A program made the translations under genes and the position numbers. Under the pieces are notes generated by a model. The model ran no database searches and was not told the origin of the DNA. It was given only the letters and a program-made list of their open reading frames with translations. 64,000 nt of DNA from Xestospongia bergquistia (Eukaryota; Porifera; Demospongiae; Haplosclerida; Petrosiidae): NCBI GenBank assembly GCA_963965975.1, contig OZ014412.1:3474501-3538500 (forward strand), read 5' to 3'. This document shows positions 1 to 13,099 of the stretch, one piece after another (the stretch's first letter is position 1; every line of letters begins with the position of its first letter).

Positions 1-157
1 TGTGAAAATGTACTATTATGTGTTCACTAATACATTTTAAATAAATAGAGTCTGTGTATTGTTGCAATATAAAAGTATCTAAACATTTACATAATTGAGG
101 TGTTGTACAGTTTGAGATCACATATCAAATATTTTATTTTACATGTTGTTAATAATT

Positions 158-600
158 ATCATTACATCCTTATATACCTGCAGCTGTTATAGTATGCTGT
201 TTATTTGATATCATCTATATAACATGCATATAATAATGATATCAAATATACTAATGATTACCTACTTGTCAAACATTTACTTGTTCCTGTAGTAACTGTA
301 ACTGTGGAACGTGACAGTGACAAGTCATATAAAGAGATGGGTAAGTTGGTTCCAATCCAGTAATAGTGATATTAGTAGATGATATTGCCCAGTCATCTGA
401 TAATGTATCCTCCCCTTCAATATCATATACATACATATTATATATACCACTAGGTAGATCATACTACTACTACAAACTGGAGAACATATCAATGACATAT
501 TAGTAGAGGATGTTAATGAAGTAAGACAACCTTTAACAATAACTCCTCTTATAAGATGACAGCTGTAACATATTCTAATATTATGTAGCAAATCATATAT
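158..600 (-). pseudogene. Type C receptor relic (Cys-rich exon and linker exon)
   Basis: On the reverse strand 265-600 matches the Cys-rich membrane-proximal exon of the intact C1 gene (46017-46397), and 158-225 matches its small linker exon (45909-45959). About 17 bases present in C1 are missing near 460, which breaks the reading frame inside the CSPVCSS part. No TM or tail exon follows in this orientation. I infer a dead fragment left by rearrangement of the receptor cluster. Confidence 0.7.
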
Positions 601-699
601 TGTTATATTTAGTATCCAACTATTAACTCAACTGATAAAGGTAGTTGTTAAATTACTTATATTTACTAAAATCAAGGTAATAATTGATACATTAGTAAC

Positions 700-985
700 T
701 ATAGCGATAATACCGCCTGATACATGTAGTTATATAAGTAGTTATCTCTCCTTCTCCAGCTGAGTTATTACCTGTTACACTAACTGTATATGTACCAAAT
801 TGACTGGGACAGTACTGCCATGTTGTAGAAGATGTAGTGTTCTGTGTAACTAGTTCTTCTCCATAAGTAACATTGATGATATAACCAGGTATGGATACCA
901 GAGAGAAAGGAGGAGACCAAGAACAGTTTATATACTGACTTAGTATGTGACATATCAACTTTTTGTCAGCAGCTAGTTCATCTAA
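700..985 (-). pseudogene. Type A FN3 exon relic
   Basis: A reverse-strand FN3 exon with the family signature CSWSPPFSLVSIPGYI and the SAGEGE end is readable, preceded by a splice acceptor and the last bases of an Ig exon near 1010-1035. The 3' part departs from the family: VPEG and its donor are replaced by unrelated codons. It is sandwiched between a type B fragment upstream and a type C fragment downstream, so it is a rearranged piece, not part of a gene. Confidence 0.65.
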
Positions 986-1127
986 TAAGAGGAGATATAA
1001 TGACATATATCGGACAAGTTTGTCACCTTGTAATTGAATCTGAATAAAATATTAATTAGTTATTATTATGTTACACAACAGAATGAAATGATATTACTAT
1101 ATTACTTAACAGTTTAGGATTTATTAA

Positions 1128-2330
1128 TTAATGTATTATTATTAACTGAACTATCTGATATTTGTTACCTGTTTTAAACATTGTAGTATTACTTTCCATT
1201 ATTCTTGTCCCTGCTCCATTGATTGTAGTAATATTAGGTCTAAATTCTCCATTAGTTAGATCAATAGGACAATAAGTGTAGTTAGTAGTATAGATTACTT
1301 CTGATGACATAACATCTTCTCTTATACTTAATGTCACTTGATACCACACACTTAACTGTCCTAATATGAATGAAGGAGACCAGGAGAAGACAATAATCTA
1401 ACTGATATCCTCGAAGATTAAAGACTGTTCAGGAAGATCTGAGTTGAAATGAGTTGTTTAAAGTTCATTATACTAATTATACTAACCTTGAGCATAAGCA
1501 TAACTAAGGAAGTCAACATCTGTGTGTGTGTTAACACAAAGATCACCTCTGCATCCAACTCTAGTGCCATTTAAATAAATAATGTTGTTGAGACCTTTAT
1601 ACCACAATCAGGAATTCAAATTTATCAGGATGAATTTGTTTAATTTTTAAACAAATGAATTTAAGTGTTGAAAATATAGATCCACCACCAATATAGTTAA
1701 GTGTGAGTTAGGTTGGTAGCACATTCAAATGTCACATTATGATTGAGGTAGACATATTGTGTCTCTGGTACAATAGTGAATATACTGGCATCTATTAAAA
1801 GAAAACCAATCAGTCAAAAGTTGGCCCAACCAACCATGCAGTGTTATAGAAACATAGTAAACACATAGTAAAAAAATTACTAAACATAGTAATAGACCCT
1901 GTATATAGGATCAGATTCGTTTAATGACTAGACACTTACCAACATTAAATGTAAAAATGAAAAGCACAAAAAGCCTTGCTATACTATTCATAGTAATACA
2001 GTATATGGGATAATTAATTCTTACTTTATCATCTCAAATTGGTATATATGGCAACCCAGGAATATGAGACTATAGCTAACTTCAACTATGTGTGGCAGAA
2101 TCGATATTCTGAAGTGAGCATTGTTGTGTTAACACTGTCATCAGTTATACATCTCACACTAGTACCATTAGTAGTACTAGTTACAGTAAAGGTAGTTGAG
2201 ACCTTTATACCACCATTAGTTAGATTAATTTGTTTAACTGTTACTGCTACAGATCCACTATAAGAAAATGTGAGAGTATATCCAGTTAAGTTGGTAGCAC
2301 ACTCAAATGTCACATAATGATTGAGGTAGA
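1128..2330 (-). pseudogene. Type B receptor pseudogene (Ig, signal exon, second Ig, FN3)
   Basis: Reading the reverse strand, a type B Ig exon (about 2313-2100) runs directly into the type B 5' leader, then the split signal peptide (8-base exon 2032-2025 and exon 1983-1940). A second, decayed Ig exon (about 1790-1500) has an in-frame stop soon after its FECATNLT motif. A truncated FN3 exon (about 1390-1160) ends with the usual KTG donor. The Ig-to-leader junction near 2100 shows a recombination between two copies. It cannot encode a receptor, but it preserves the signal-peptide exon well. Confidence 0.75.
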
Positions 2331-2514
2331 CATATTGTGTCTCTGGTACAATAGTGAAGATATCTATTAAATAATGTCAGTATTGATATCATACTTACAT
2401 TGTACGTGCTGATAACACAAGATATTATATAAGATATTAATATAATACTAAATTATACTTTTTAAAAACACAAGGTATAATATAAAGACTGTTCTTTTAA
2501 TATTAAATTTTTTC

Positions 2515-2720
2515 ATCACACCATATGCAGCACATGTTTTCATCTCTAGTTCAGTAGTAGGATGGTAATTAGTAATATTCTCATATTGAGGTATACCAGT
2601 CATCACTTGATGTTGTACAGTATCTAGTAGTGACTTATATAAGAGAGTATGTATATAAAATGTATATAGTTAAGTGTGCCATGCACATACCAGTATTAGA
2701 CCAACACACCCACAAACTAC
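2515..2720 (-). pseudogene. Type C tail and TM relic
   Basis: The reverse strand from 2640 to 2515 resembles the last exon of C1 (polar tail with a PQYEN-like motif). The stretch around 2720-2680 resembles the start of the C1 TM exon but has lost the hydrophobic reading frame. A very similar relic sits at 13435-13620 in the second type B unit, so the relic was already present when the unit duplicated. Confidence 0.5.
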
Positions 2721-3029
2721 CTGAAAAAATTCTTAAGTAATGCAATATAAATAAATATGACAGTGATAATATAATTGTTGACTCAATATATGAAGCAATT
2801 TCATTAAATAAAAAGGGCCAATAGTAGACCAAAGGCAGTTATTTATCTATATAATATTTATTGGGTCAGTGTATGCCCAATAGTTCCCGATGTTATTTTT
2901 TGGACTAGACATATTCAGAAGGCATTTGCTATGTTGATCTTAGCCATCAAGGTTCCAAGTCCAAGTCTATGCACTGTAGCTCTAGCATTATCAACTGTAC
3001 AAATGTTAGTGTGTTTTGGTTAGTATCAA

Positions 3030-5700
3030 TAAAATCATTAGTGTTCTGTTTTTTTTTTTGCGGTTGGGAGGTACAGATAACTTACCAACTCTCATCATTT
3101 TTAGGAACCACAGAACAGCAGAGGTTAGGGAAAGGAGGTGATAAGAGTTTTCCAGCTATTTGTCCTTTGTTTGATATTTTATTCACATGGAATGTAAATA
3201 CAGAGATTGAATTGGGTGTTACATGTCGTCACATGTATATATGACCTGATTTGGAAAAAGAGACCACTTCTGTCAGAAAATTTGTCACCTGATTTGTAAA
3301 AAAACACTGTTAAAACAATCAAAAAACAGTTTTGCATACATATAAAATAGTTATGCATATTTAGCAACAGTATGCATACAAAACTGTTTTTTGAGAACTA
3401 CATAAACAGTCAATCCCATAGAACATTTATTACATTATTAATCATAGCTCTGTATGATGTTTACTTTATTATCAAATAATCAATTACATACATGCAACCT
3501 ATATAACAATGTATTGGTTAAATCAACCAATCAATTTTTATGGTAATACATGTACACAGATATATGTACATAGTATAATTTATTTGCTCAAGCTCCTAGC
3601 ATATTGCTCCATGCTAAAGCTCCTAGATTGACTTATATTCATGTATGGAGACAAAATATAGTTGTAGTATTAGCTATAGTATGAAATAAGTGTAAATTAT
3701 AGTCTAGATAACAGTCACTTCAATGCTACAATAACAGTGAAAGTGAAAATGATGTCTATCTTTAAATTGTCTAAACTATAGTTTGAAGATACTCATTGCC
3801 ACACCATTTAGTTAAATATAATGTCATAAAGTTACCCTTTGTATATATATTGCTGGCCTGTTCAGTAGATCTCATATCATAGTAGTTACATAAGGAGAGA
3901 CAAACATAGGTCTACTCTGTATTTAGATATGTCAACAGAACAAACAGAGTGTGATATTTTAAATTGATAGCATCAACCTGTACTTGTTGACAGCAACACC
4001 TATACTTTATATAATTATACAAAAGTATTGTGATTGATGATTACAAGTTTGCTAATATAGAAATTTTGTTAGAATGTCTTAACATTAATATAGCTGTAAT
4101 TATGCTATGCATCTATGTATGCATATAATGCTATCAATTCAGGAAAGTGTCATGACATATGATAGATAACATATTAACTTTGGTTATGTACATGTACATG
4201 TACTGAAGTCATGCATCATACAAGATTAGTGTACATATACAAAGTATAAGGTTTTGGATATTACAGTTTAATTGTATGAAGGAAAGATAAGTTAGAAATA
4301 AGTGACACTAAAAGATGAAAACATTGAAACAAGTATAAGTATCATGAGAATATATGCTATGGATTAACCTTTAAAGAATAATATCATCAAAGGTTATGTC
4401 TATCTGTGGAGGTTGTGTAAATATATTTTAGCTTATTGCCATTCACTACTACCCTAATTCATTGTAATTATGTGTAATATTATACTTGGCATAGTGATGT
4501 ATAAAATGTCTATATAATATCAATGTGCATAAACTCACCCCTAAACCTCATATCATATCATAGATCTAATTTAATTGTATACTATAGTCTAGTGTAGAGA
4601 AAAGGTAGTATGAATGAAAAACAGACTAGCAATACTCAATCAACTCAATTCATAGTTGCTATAGTAACAGCTATTAGTATATTCTATAAAAAAGAGTCTT
4701 CATGGTTATTCAGAAAGGATTCTGAAAGCAATGGTATTAATCCTTTGTCAAAATTTTGTAGGAAAATTTAGTCTAAATATAGTAATGCAAATTCTAAGAG
4801 CTCTATAGTTACTTGACACTTTAATCAGATGTATGAGAGATGTCACAATTCTTTCTCCTTCTCAACATTTTTCTATTTATATCAATATAAAGACAGCTGA
4901 TTGAAAATCATCAATATTATTGCCAAAAAGTTTCTGAATTTTAGACTACTACTAGCTATTTATAGCAGAAACATAAACGGCTGTTTACTAACTAATTATA
5001 TGTACACATGAGATTTAGCACTAGTTCCATATACTTATGTAAATAGTAATATTGCACTTGGGATAACAATTTGTGACAAAGACAAACAACACAAACTATT
5101 GTTAAAATAAACAATAAACACATAATTTACAGCACATGTCTTCATTCATCTCTTGTTCACTATTGGGTTGTTTATTCAAGTTAATAGTTGTACAATTAAC
5201 AATATTAACATTAAAAAATTATATAATTATTGTTGTCATAATATATAACTATAATTATCTTTAGTGTTAGTATAATTATAATTATATGTGCATCAAAATA
5301 TTACCTTATTAAAACATTGCAATATAACATATCAGTATTTTTCTAGTATTTAGCAATGAATAACTATGTACGTTCCTATTTAAGTGATTGTTGACACTGA
5401 TCCATCATAAAATTTTGTCTTGGCAACTGAATTATCCAAACCAGGTAGACAAGTTAATCATAACACAAATTTTTCATGTATCAAAGGTAATCTTTGTAAT
5501 AAATCATACTGCACATGTATACCCAGCTAATTCCTATATAAGATTCAATTACTGTGTGTGTGTTATAGATGACAAGAGCACACACAAAAGAGCAAGTAAG
5601 TTTAATTTATACTAAATTCTTGATACAAAAGAAGTAAGCACTGGCTAATTCATATAGACTATAATAAACTCAGAATTTAGACTGTAGCCAGTAGACTAAT
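3030..5700. other. Intergenic, no gene seen
   Basis: No reading frame with family similarity or convincing splice structure is visible. It holds an imperfect hairpin (3320-3393) and a stretch at about 4312-4500 that recurs in diverged form at about 29015-29180. The downstream edge merges into the promoter region shared by B1 and B2. Confidence 0.5.
3320..3393. repeat. Imperfect inverted repeat, 23-base arms
   Basis: Bases 3320-3342 and 3371-3393 are reverse complements apart from a small mismatch, with a 28-base AT-rich loop. It could be a small fold-back element or a cruciform-prone site. No target-site duplication is evident. Confidence 0.6.
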
Positions 5701-5915
5701 TGTTAAAGTTTGTTGATGTCTATTGTACATTGTGTTAGTTAGTCCCTTCTACAATTTATATCAGCTCCAAATCTCTCTGCTCTATATAAGCTCAGTGATT
5801 TATATTTAATTAAGTTGTTTTCACACATTCAACAAAACCTCAGTCCATTACTCTAAATATCACAATAGACTAAACGCTTTACTAATGTGATTATAATATA
5901 AACCATTTCATTTAA

Positions 5916-5953
5916 ATTAAAAATGTATTGAATGTATTCAATACATTTTTAAT
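5916..5953. repeat. Near-perfect palindrome in the B1 upstream region
   Basis: Arms of 18 bases flank a 2-base centre (GT). A copy with one mismatch lies at the equivalent place upstream of B2 (14479-14510). Both are about 330-370 bases before the predicted start codon. Conservation in both promoters suggests either common descent or a dimeric-factor binding site. Confidence 0.6.
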
Positions 5954-6070
5954 GTAGATACATTTATTTTGCATGTGTTACAGGGAATTTACTTTATCTG
6001 AAGCTGGTTGATATGTACAAAAATTTAATTTAAATAGAAATATGTATCCCATCGTTGTAGTCGACTGACA

Positions 6071-6078
6071 TATATAAG
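6071..6078 (+). promoter_or_regulatory. TATA box of B1
   Basis: TATATAAG stands in a block of roughly 100 bases that is nearly the same upstream of B2, where the box is TATATAAA at 14634-14641. It lies about 195 bases before the predicted ATG, which leaves room for a 5' leader of about 165 bases. Transcription start is inferred, not observed. Confidence 0.45.
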
Positions 6079-6272
6079 AGGAAAAGACCTACTAATCGTA
6101 TTGATCAGCGCTAGCCACAACCCAAGTACGTAGTCTATAATATTTATGATGGATACGCCTCTTCCTTGAAGGGAAGGTACCAAAAAAACTTAGTTGAAGA
6201 TCAATTCTGTTACACATAGTTGAAGTTAGCTATAGCCTCATATTCCTGGGTTGCCATATATACCAATTTGAG

Positions 6273-9200
6273 ATGATAAAGTAAGAATTAATTATCCCGT
6301 ATACTGTATTCCTATATATTGTCTTTATGAAATAGTACAGCAAGCTTAAGGCTATTTGTGCTTTTCATTTTTACGTTTAATGTTGGTAAGTGTCTAGTCA
6401 TTAACCAAATCTGATCCTATATATAGGGTCTATTACTATGTTTTCATGACTATAACACTGCATGGTTGGTTAGGCCAACTTTTGACTGATTGTTTTTTTT
6501 TTAATAGTTGGCAGTATCTTCACTATTGTACCAGAGACACAATATGTCTACCGCAATCATAATGTAACATTTGAATGTGCTACTAATTTAAATGGATATA
6601 CTCTAACATTTTCTTATGGTGGATCTATAGCTGCAACAGTTAAACAAATTAATCTACGTGATGGTGGTATAAAGGTCTCAACTACCTTTACTGTAACTAG
6701 TACTAACAATGGTACTAGTATGAGATGTATAGCTGATGACAGTGTTAACACACTAATGTTCACCTCATTAGCCTATGTTTATGTTGAAGGTTAGTATAAT
6801 TATTATGTCAAATGTTATAACAATAATCTTTATAGGTCCTCCAGAAGCTGTCTCTAATCTCCAAGGATATCAGTTAGATCATTGTTGTATTGTGTTCTCC
6901 TGGTCTCCTCCATTCACATTAGGACAGTTAAGTGTGTGGTATCAAGTGACATTAAGTGTAGGAGAAGAAGTGATGTCATCAGAAGTAATCTATACTACTA
7001 ACTACACTTATTGTCCTATTGACCTAACTAATGGAGAATATAGACTTAATATTACTACAATCAATGGAGCAGGAACTGGAATGTGGAACAGTAACACTAC
7101 ATTATATAAAACAGGTATAATAATTGTTTTGTATCACAAATTATATACCCAGTAGTCTTAAAACTAGTAATGTTATTTGCTATGTATACAAGTGTGTGTC
7201 CATTTCTCATCATTTGATTTATTATTGTATTTGTGTTTTCAATAACAATTAAATATTACAGTAACCAATGAATTTATTAAGCTTATTATTAGTGCTGTGT
7301 CAATGGATGTAACTGATAATTGAGTTATGTTCTGAGTTAGCAGTGACTTTTGCTGTTTCACTGCAGATAATTATCTAGGTTTCAATACTATTTAAGTTGT
7401 TATTGCAATAATATTGTTGTTGTTATTACAAGTTAGCAAATATCAGATTCAATTATCTATACTTAAATCAATACAGTAAATTACTTAACAATTCTTAATT
7501 GATTTATATACTAATTCATAATTGTGTTCCTTTTCATAGATCAGATACTCAATACCTCCTATATCAATCACATGACTTATCGATTAAACAAAGACTGGAC
7601 TTTCCATTTTAAAATACCAGTAAGTGATCATATGATCTGTCAATATATCACATGACTTACTCTTATAGTCCACTCAACTCTGTACTCAACCTATTATCAA
7701 TATAAAAATGATGAGTTGTAATTTAAAGAACTCTTCTTATTGTTATAACAGTACTAATGTTACTATTATCACTGACTCTAGTGGAAGTAAGATCATTGTC
7801 TCAAATATAGATCTCCCTCTTAGAGAGAAGTTTACTACATGTACATTCTTGGAATATGAGAGTGAACAGATATTTCAAACTACTTCAGTAATTACCAGTA
7901 AGTATATTGTATGTGTTACATTATGTCATTACTGTCTTTGATAACAGGTAGTCATGATCTACAACAGTTAATTATAACTTATACATCAAATGATATATTA
8001 TGTCTTCAGTTTATCTTTGTTAATGGAAGTACAATAAATGAAATACATCTACATCTACAGTGTGATAATAGACTTCATCTTGTTGATAATGAAGATCTCT
8101 TTCGCAACAATCAACTTATCTTTACCAAATGTTTCAGTGATATACCTGCTAATAATTGGACATTATATGTATGTGATGGAACATTACCTAATGGGAGTGA
8201 TATGTGTTCTAATCCAGCTGTTACATCAACTAATATTAGTATCACTGGCAGAGTACCTATAGAACTTTCATCTACTATGATGCCTACTAGTACCTCTGTC
8301 AGTATTACGGTGTCTAGTAGTGTGGAAAGTAAGTATAGATACATAATATAATGATTATTGTATCTACACTATTACTGTTATTTTAGTTATTGTGAGTACA
8401 TTTACTACTACTGAACAAAAACTTACAACAGAGCAAGCCATAGGAATTGCTGTAGGAGTTGTAGTTATTATGACAATACTTATTACAGCTGTTATTGGTA
8501 TGTTAACAATATCTTATTGCTTTGTGTTAAAAAAGAAAAGTAAGCTAACAGATATAGTAGTTGATAATATAAATAACATTTCAGAAGAAAATACCACAAT
8601 TGTTCACAGAGATCGGATCAACAGCACAACACCTCTATATAATGATTCCACTAATTCTAAAAATTCAGGAGATAATTATGAAATGAATACTAATAAGGTA
8701 CTTGATTATAATAGTTAATATGTTATGATTTCTGTTCAGGATATACAAGAGAGACCTAAAACACCAACAACAGGACAAGATGTTACTCAACAGGTATATC
8801 ATAGTTAAATTTATAGTAATTATTATTGTGACTATATAGTCATCTCATTATGCTGATATCAAAACAACAAATGGAGCTAAAGCACCTGTTAAAGTACAAT
8901 CTGAGGTTAAATATTCTGAAGTTGACTTTGAATCCAGTAAAAAAACCTAACAAATTGTCCATTAATTATGTTATCTTTTCAGTGAAAATTAAATATCCCA
9001 CTCAAAGAGAACTCAAAGAGTTGGTCACATTAAAAGTGGCACATAAATGGTTTCCTATTGGTATTGGACTTGGTATGAGTGGAGAACAACTGGAAGAAAT
9101 ACGAGAAAATTCTGGTGATGTTCCTGACCGTTGCCTTCGTAACTTGTTCTATGAATGGGAACAGAATCCTCATGAAGACAAACCATTTACTTGGAGTACT

Positions 9201-9278
9201 CTCCTTAAAGTACTGAGATCTGTTAAAGTTGGAGAGAAATCTCTTGCAAATGAACTGCAAGAAAGTTCTTTGATGTGA
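6273..9278 (+). CDS. B1: Ig-FN3 single-pass receptor with ITIM pair and Death domain
   Basis: Predicted 688 aa in 11 exons: 6273-6280, 6336-6385, 6508-6789, 6836-7114, 7540-7619, 7669-7897, 7948-8328, 8387-8697, 8740-8793, 8840-8936, 8983-9278. Signal peptide 1-19; Ig about 20-113 (Cys in FEC and MRC); FN3 114-206 (FSWSPP, NGAGTG); a region with LNKDWTFHFKI at about 207-233; Cys-rich membrane-proximal region 234-436 rich in N-glycosylation sites; TM about 454-485 followed by KKK. The tail has SHYADI (Y562) and VKYSEV (Y583), both matching [ILVS]xYxx[ILV], then a Death domain (about 600-685) with LGMSGEQLEEI and the FTWSTLL helix. The ATG is chosen because the 8-base first exon joins in frame to a hydrophobic leader; the nearer ATG at 6327 meets TAG at once. 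B2 has an intron inside the TM region that B1 lacks. Known: ITIMs recruit SH2 phosphatases and Death domains recruit adaptors. A cell-surface immune or recognition receptor is inferred. Confidence 0.8.
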
Positions 9279-11900
9279 TAAATATTTTTTTACAAGAAAG
9301 TGATAAAGTAAGCCACTATTGACAACAACATTAAAACAAATTTTAATCTAATTTATGTATGGTGTTTGATATCTTGTTGGTAGTGAGGAAGTATTTAAAG
9401 ACATACAAAGTAAGTGTATAATGCATGTATCCTTAATTAATTTTGCATATCTTGAGAAGTACAACTGTATTTTTTTCTATATATTTTGTCATTTTATTCA
9501 CTTAAGCCTTAATATTTAATGTTTTTCACCAGTACTATTACAAACAAAGTAATAATAAAAGTTAATGGTTATCAATGTCTACTTTATCTAGTTAGATATA
9601 GATAAAAGAATGAGTAATTGTCATTATTACTGAGTCCACTAAACCAATTTTAAGTGATCTTGTTCATATATAGAACTGCTATGTAGAGGTGGAGCTGTAA
9701 GAAATAATAGTCTTGAGGTATTGGTTTAGTATCCATGTGACTTATGTACTGCTACCATACAAGCTAACAGTAATCTTACAAGACCAAATAATAGAATACT
9801 ACAAGAAAATATAATTGATGTAACCATGCATGTTTCAGTAAGTCAGAATGTCTGACTACCATAACCAATTGTGTCTATTATAGTGAATAGTTTGTACCTT
9901 TTATGATTTAAAACAAGCATATGACTAAAGACTTTTGTCCACTTGTTGCTTGTGCAATAATCATATTATACACTATTCTGCACATAGAAGCAGTTGACAT
10001 CTTAAAATGATATTGTTTATAATTTGATAAGAGGATGGTATATCATGATTATGTGTATGTGCTATGTATACAATATCTACAAATTAGGACTAGTGAGTGA
10101 TATCTCTTGGCAAACAAAGTAATGTAATCAAGAACCTTATATAATAATGGAAGAAAGAGTTATATCCAAACACAACATCACTATGAATATATATTTCTTG
10201 AAACTCTAGTATACACTAATCAAAGGCATATTTATATTTCTTATATTTTCATGATAGATCATGAGTAACTTACATAGTAACTTTAGATAACTTTGATGTC
10301 ACTAGAGACACACAAATACACATTCATAAAAGATTCCTTTACCCAAGGGATTTCAAACTCAAATATCCCAAAAGTAGATTTGCCTGATTGTAGATATAAT
10401 AGGTAAACCTACATTAATTACAATGTAGGTGTATGTGGAATTGGATACAATTATATCTAAACACATATAAGGTTTATAATACAGTGTGGTATGATAACAA
10501 TATGATATACTGAGCATATGGAATCAGTTTGTGTTTGTATTAGCGTGTAAACATGTTCATGTTTTTGTTTACTTAACTACACAAAAGGTAAGGGCATGAC
10601 ATAACACACATAACTGTTATGGTATGTAATGTATAATTAATTACTATGGTATGCCGTATATATGCTGTGTAAAGTCTTGTTGGAGTAAACAAGTTAACAA
10701 CTACAGTACATAAAATAATACTCATTCTACCTAGAGACAAATTAGTCTGGCTAAAACTCCAAATGATGTGTCATTATAGATGTTGCTTCTTCAAAAGGTT
10801 CAGTAGCTTATTGAAGATCATTTAGCTTTGTTAGATCAAATTAATAGCTGTTATAACAGCTATTAATTTGATCTAACAAAGCTAACAAAAATTATATTAG
10901 ATCAGGATGGACTGTTTGAGCAGCTGTGAGCATGAAGAAAGTACATACATAAGCAACTTACTAGCTCTTAAAAAATGATGATGTGGAACATACAAAATCT
11001 AATACCCAGACTCCTATTCAATACTGAAAAGGCCCTTCCTTACTGTACAAGTGAATACAATGATGTGCATACATGGATATATAAATATAGATGAGACTGA
11101 TAGTCTACAGTGTATTGAGGTTGTAAATGAATGTGACTGATGTGGACTTCTTTCCTTAATTCAGAGAGTCCTCTACACCAGAAACGTTTTCCCAGGCTTT
11201 GTATATACATTTTAATTGCGCATGAAATACAAATACATACACAGTATACAGTGCCAATATTTCCTGATATAATTAAAGTCTAACAGTCAAACCCATATAC
11301 CCAACCCATCTCTAGGTAAGTTCAAAGGTTATTAGCAACTGCAACTCTTATGTACCTGTACCTTTCTGTGAGAAAGTGTATTATATATTATAGTCATAAG
11401 TCAAAGTCTCTTAAGTAATATTGTTACTGTTATGATTGAAAGAATTGTTGGCTATCTATTTTGTATTAAATTGATTTTCTTGACTAAAGAAGTGCATTGC
11501 TGCATAATAATATTAATATTACATCATTCCTATTAATAAATTTATTATTTTTTATAAAGGGTCTGTGATTAAATTGTCCTAGTGTTGTGGCAGAAACAGT
11601 TGGCATTTAAGTTATTACTAAATGGCAGTATCTATTTTGAACATATTTTGTAGTAAGACCTTCAGTTACATGCTAATTTAATAAATTGTATATTTTATTT
11701 AACAACGTCTCTTATTAGATCTATTGAAAAATCTGCTCAATGGAAGCATTAATCAAAAACCCCAAAGTAGACACGAGAAACAGAATTAGAAAACAAGCTA
11801 CTTGTGACTACACGGCAGCTTAAGGCAGTCTCATGTGTTAATTCCTGCTGGTCATCAATATGTCATTTTATTTTATTTAACATAATGTATTGGATTACCA
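9279..11900. other. Intergenic, no gene seen
   Basis: Nothing with receptor similarity or a believable multi-exon frame was found. A 64-base perfect palindrome lies at 10822-10885. A short stretch around 11705-11740 resembles 24800-24830, another trace of duplication. Confidence 0.5.
10822..10885. repeat. Perfect 64-base palindrome
   Basis: Two 32-base arms (10822-10853 and 10854-10885) are exact reverse complements with no spacer. This is far longer than expected by chance in AT-rich DNA and should form a cruciform or RNA hairpin. No coding or transposon context was recognised. Confidence 0.85.
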
Positions 11901-11924
11901 AATTATTATTTATGTGTTTCATCT

Positions 11925-12215
11925 CTATCTCCTCCTACTCTGTCTATACCAACAACATCCATATCATCAAACATAACTGTTACTACTTTATCATCTCTAT
12001 CACTTACTACACAATGTACAGGATGTGATAATAGTAAGTTATATTGTTATTGTCACAATTATAGTCTTTATTACTATTATTATTATAGTTGAAATTGTAC
12101 AAGGAGGTCCACGAGTAATAATAATAGGTATGTTTAATTTATATATATTGCTCTAATTATGAATTTCACTTTATAGGTGTTATTGCTGTAACTGTATTAC
12201 TCTGTGTCAGAGTTG
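11925..12215 (+). pseudogene. Short-tailed receptor relic (stalk and TM exons)
   Basis: The segment matches A1 from its Ser/Thr-rich stalk (ends at TGTACAGGATGTGATAATA, A1 33649-33667), through the small linker exon, to the first bases of the TM exon. Similarity stops after ACTGTATTACT. There is no ectodomain upstream. It sits just before reverse-strand type B exons, marking a rearrangement junction near 12215-12300. Confidence 0.7.
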
Positions 12216-12401
12216 GAATTTGACATTATAGCTGTTTTTATAATACGTTGTTATTTATAACTGTTCTAATAAAACTATGACACAAACGCAATGATAAATC
12301 AAATGATGAGAAATAGACACACACTTGTATACATAGCAAATAACATTAATAGTTTTAAGATTACTGGGTATATAATTTGTGCTACAAAATAATTATTATA
12401 C

Positions 12402-13008
12402 CTGTTTTATATAATGTAGTAATACTGTTCAATATTCCAGTCCCTGCTCCATTCATTGTAGTAATATTAAGTCTATATTCTCCATTAGTTAGATCAATAG
12501 GACAATAAGTGTAGTTAGTAATATAGATTACTTCTGATGATATCACTTCTTCTCCTATACTTAATGTCACTTGATACCACACACTTAACTGTCCTAATAT
12601 AAATGGAGGAGACCAGGAGAAGACAATATAACAATGATCTAACTGATATCCTTGTAAGTTAGAGACAGCTTCTGGAGGACCTATAAAGATTATTGTTATA
12701 ACATTTGACATAATAATTATACTAACCTTGAACATAAACATAGGCTAATGAAGTGAACATTGGTGTGTTAATGTTAACATTGCCATCAGCTATACATCTC
12801 ACACTAGTACCATTAGTAGTACTAGTTACAGTAAAGGTAGTTGAGACCTTTATACCACCATCAGGTAGATTAATTTGTTTAACTGTTACTGCTACAGATC
12901 CACTATAAGAAAATGTAAGACTATATCCAGTTAAGTTAGTAGCACACTCAAATGTCACATTATTATTGAGGTAGACATATTGTGTCTCTGGTACAATAGT
13001 GAAGATAT
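12402..13008 (-). pseudogene. B3: isolated type B Ig and FN3 exons
   Basis: Reverse-strand Ig exon 13008-12727 and FN3 exon 12680-12402 are open and keep acceptor and donor sites and phase (1/1). The Ig exon has a two-residue in-frame insertion relative to B2 near its ADGNVNIN segment. No membrane-proximal, TM or tail exon follows, and sequence changes to the A1-like relic near 12300. A weak possible leader (about 13113 down to 13036, starting MSNMSC) precedes it. I call it a gene fragment; a soluble two-domain product cannot be excluded. Confidence 0.65.
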
Positions 13009-13099
13009 CTATTAAATAATGTCAGTATTGATATCATACTTACATTGTACGTGCTGATAACACAAGATATAATATACCAGCGGTAAGTTAAAAGTAGGA

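Noticed and set aside
6327..6335. ATG at 6327 as start of B1
   Set aside because: TAG follows after one codon, B2 has ATA at the same place, and the reading frame of the leader is different.
8850..8982. Continuous frame from 8850 into the Death domain of B1
   Set aside because: This frame is shifted relative to the ITIM exon. The GTAAAA donor at 8937 and TTTTCAG acceptor at 8982 join the real frame and agree with B2's layout.
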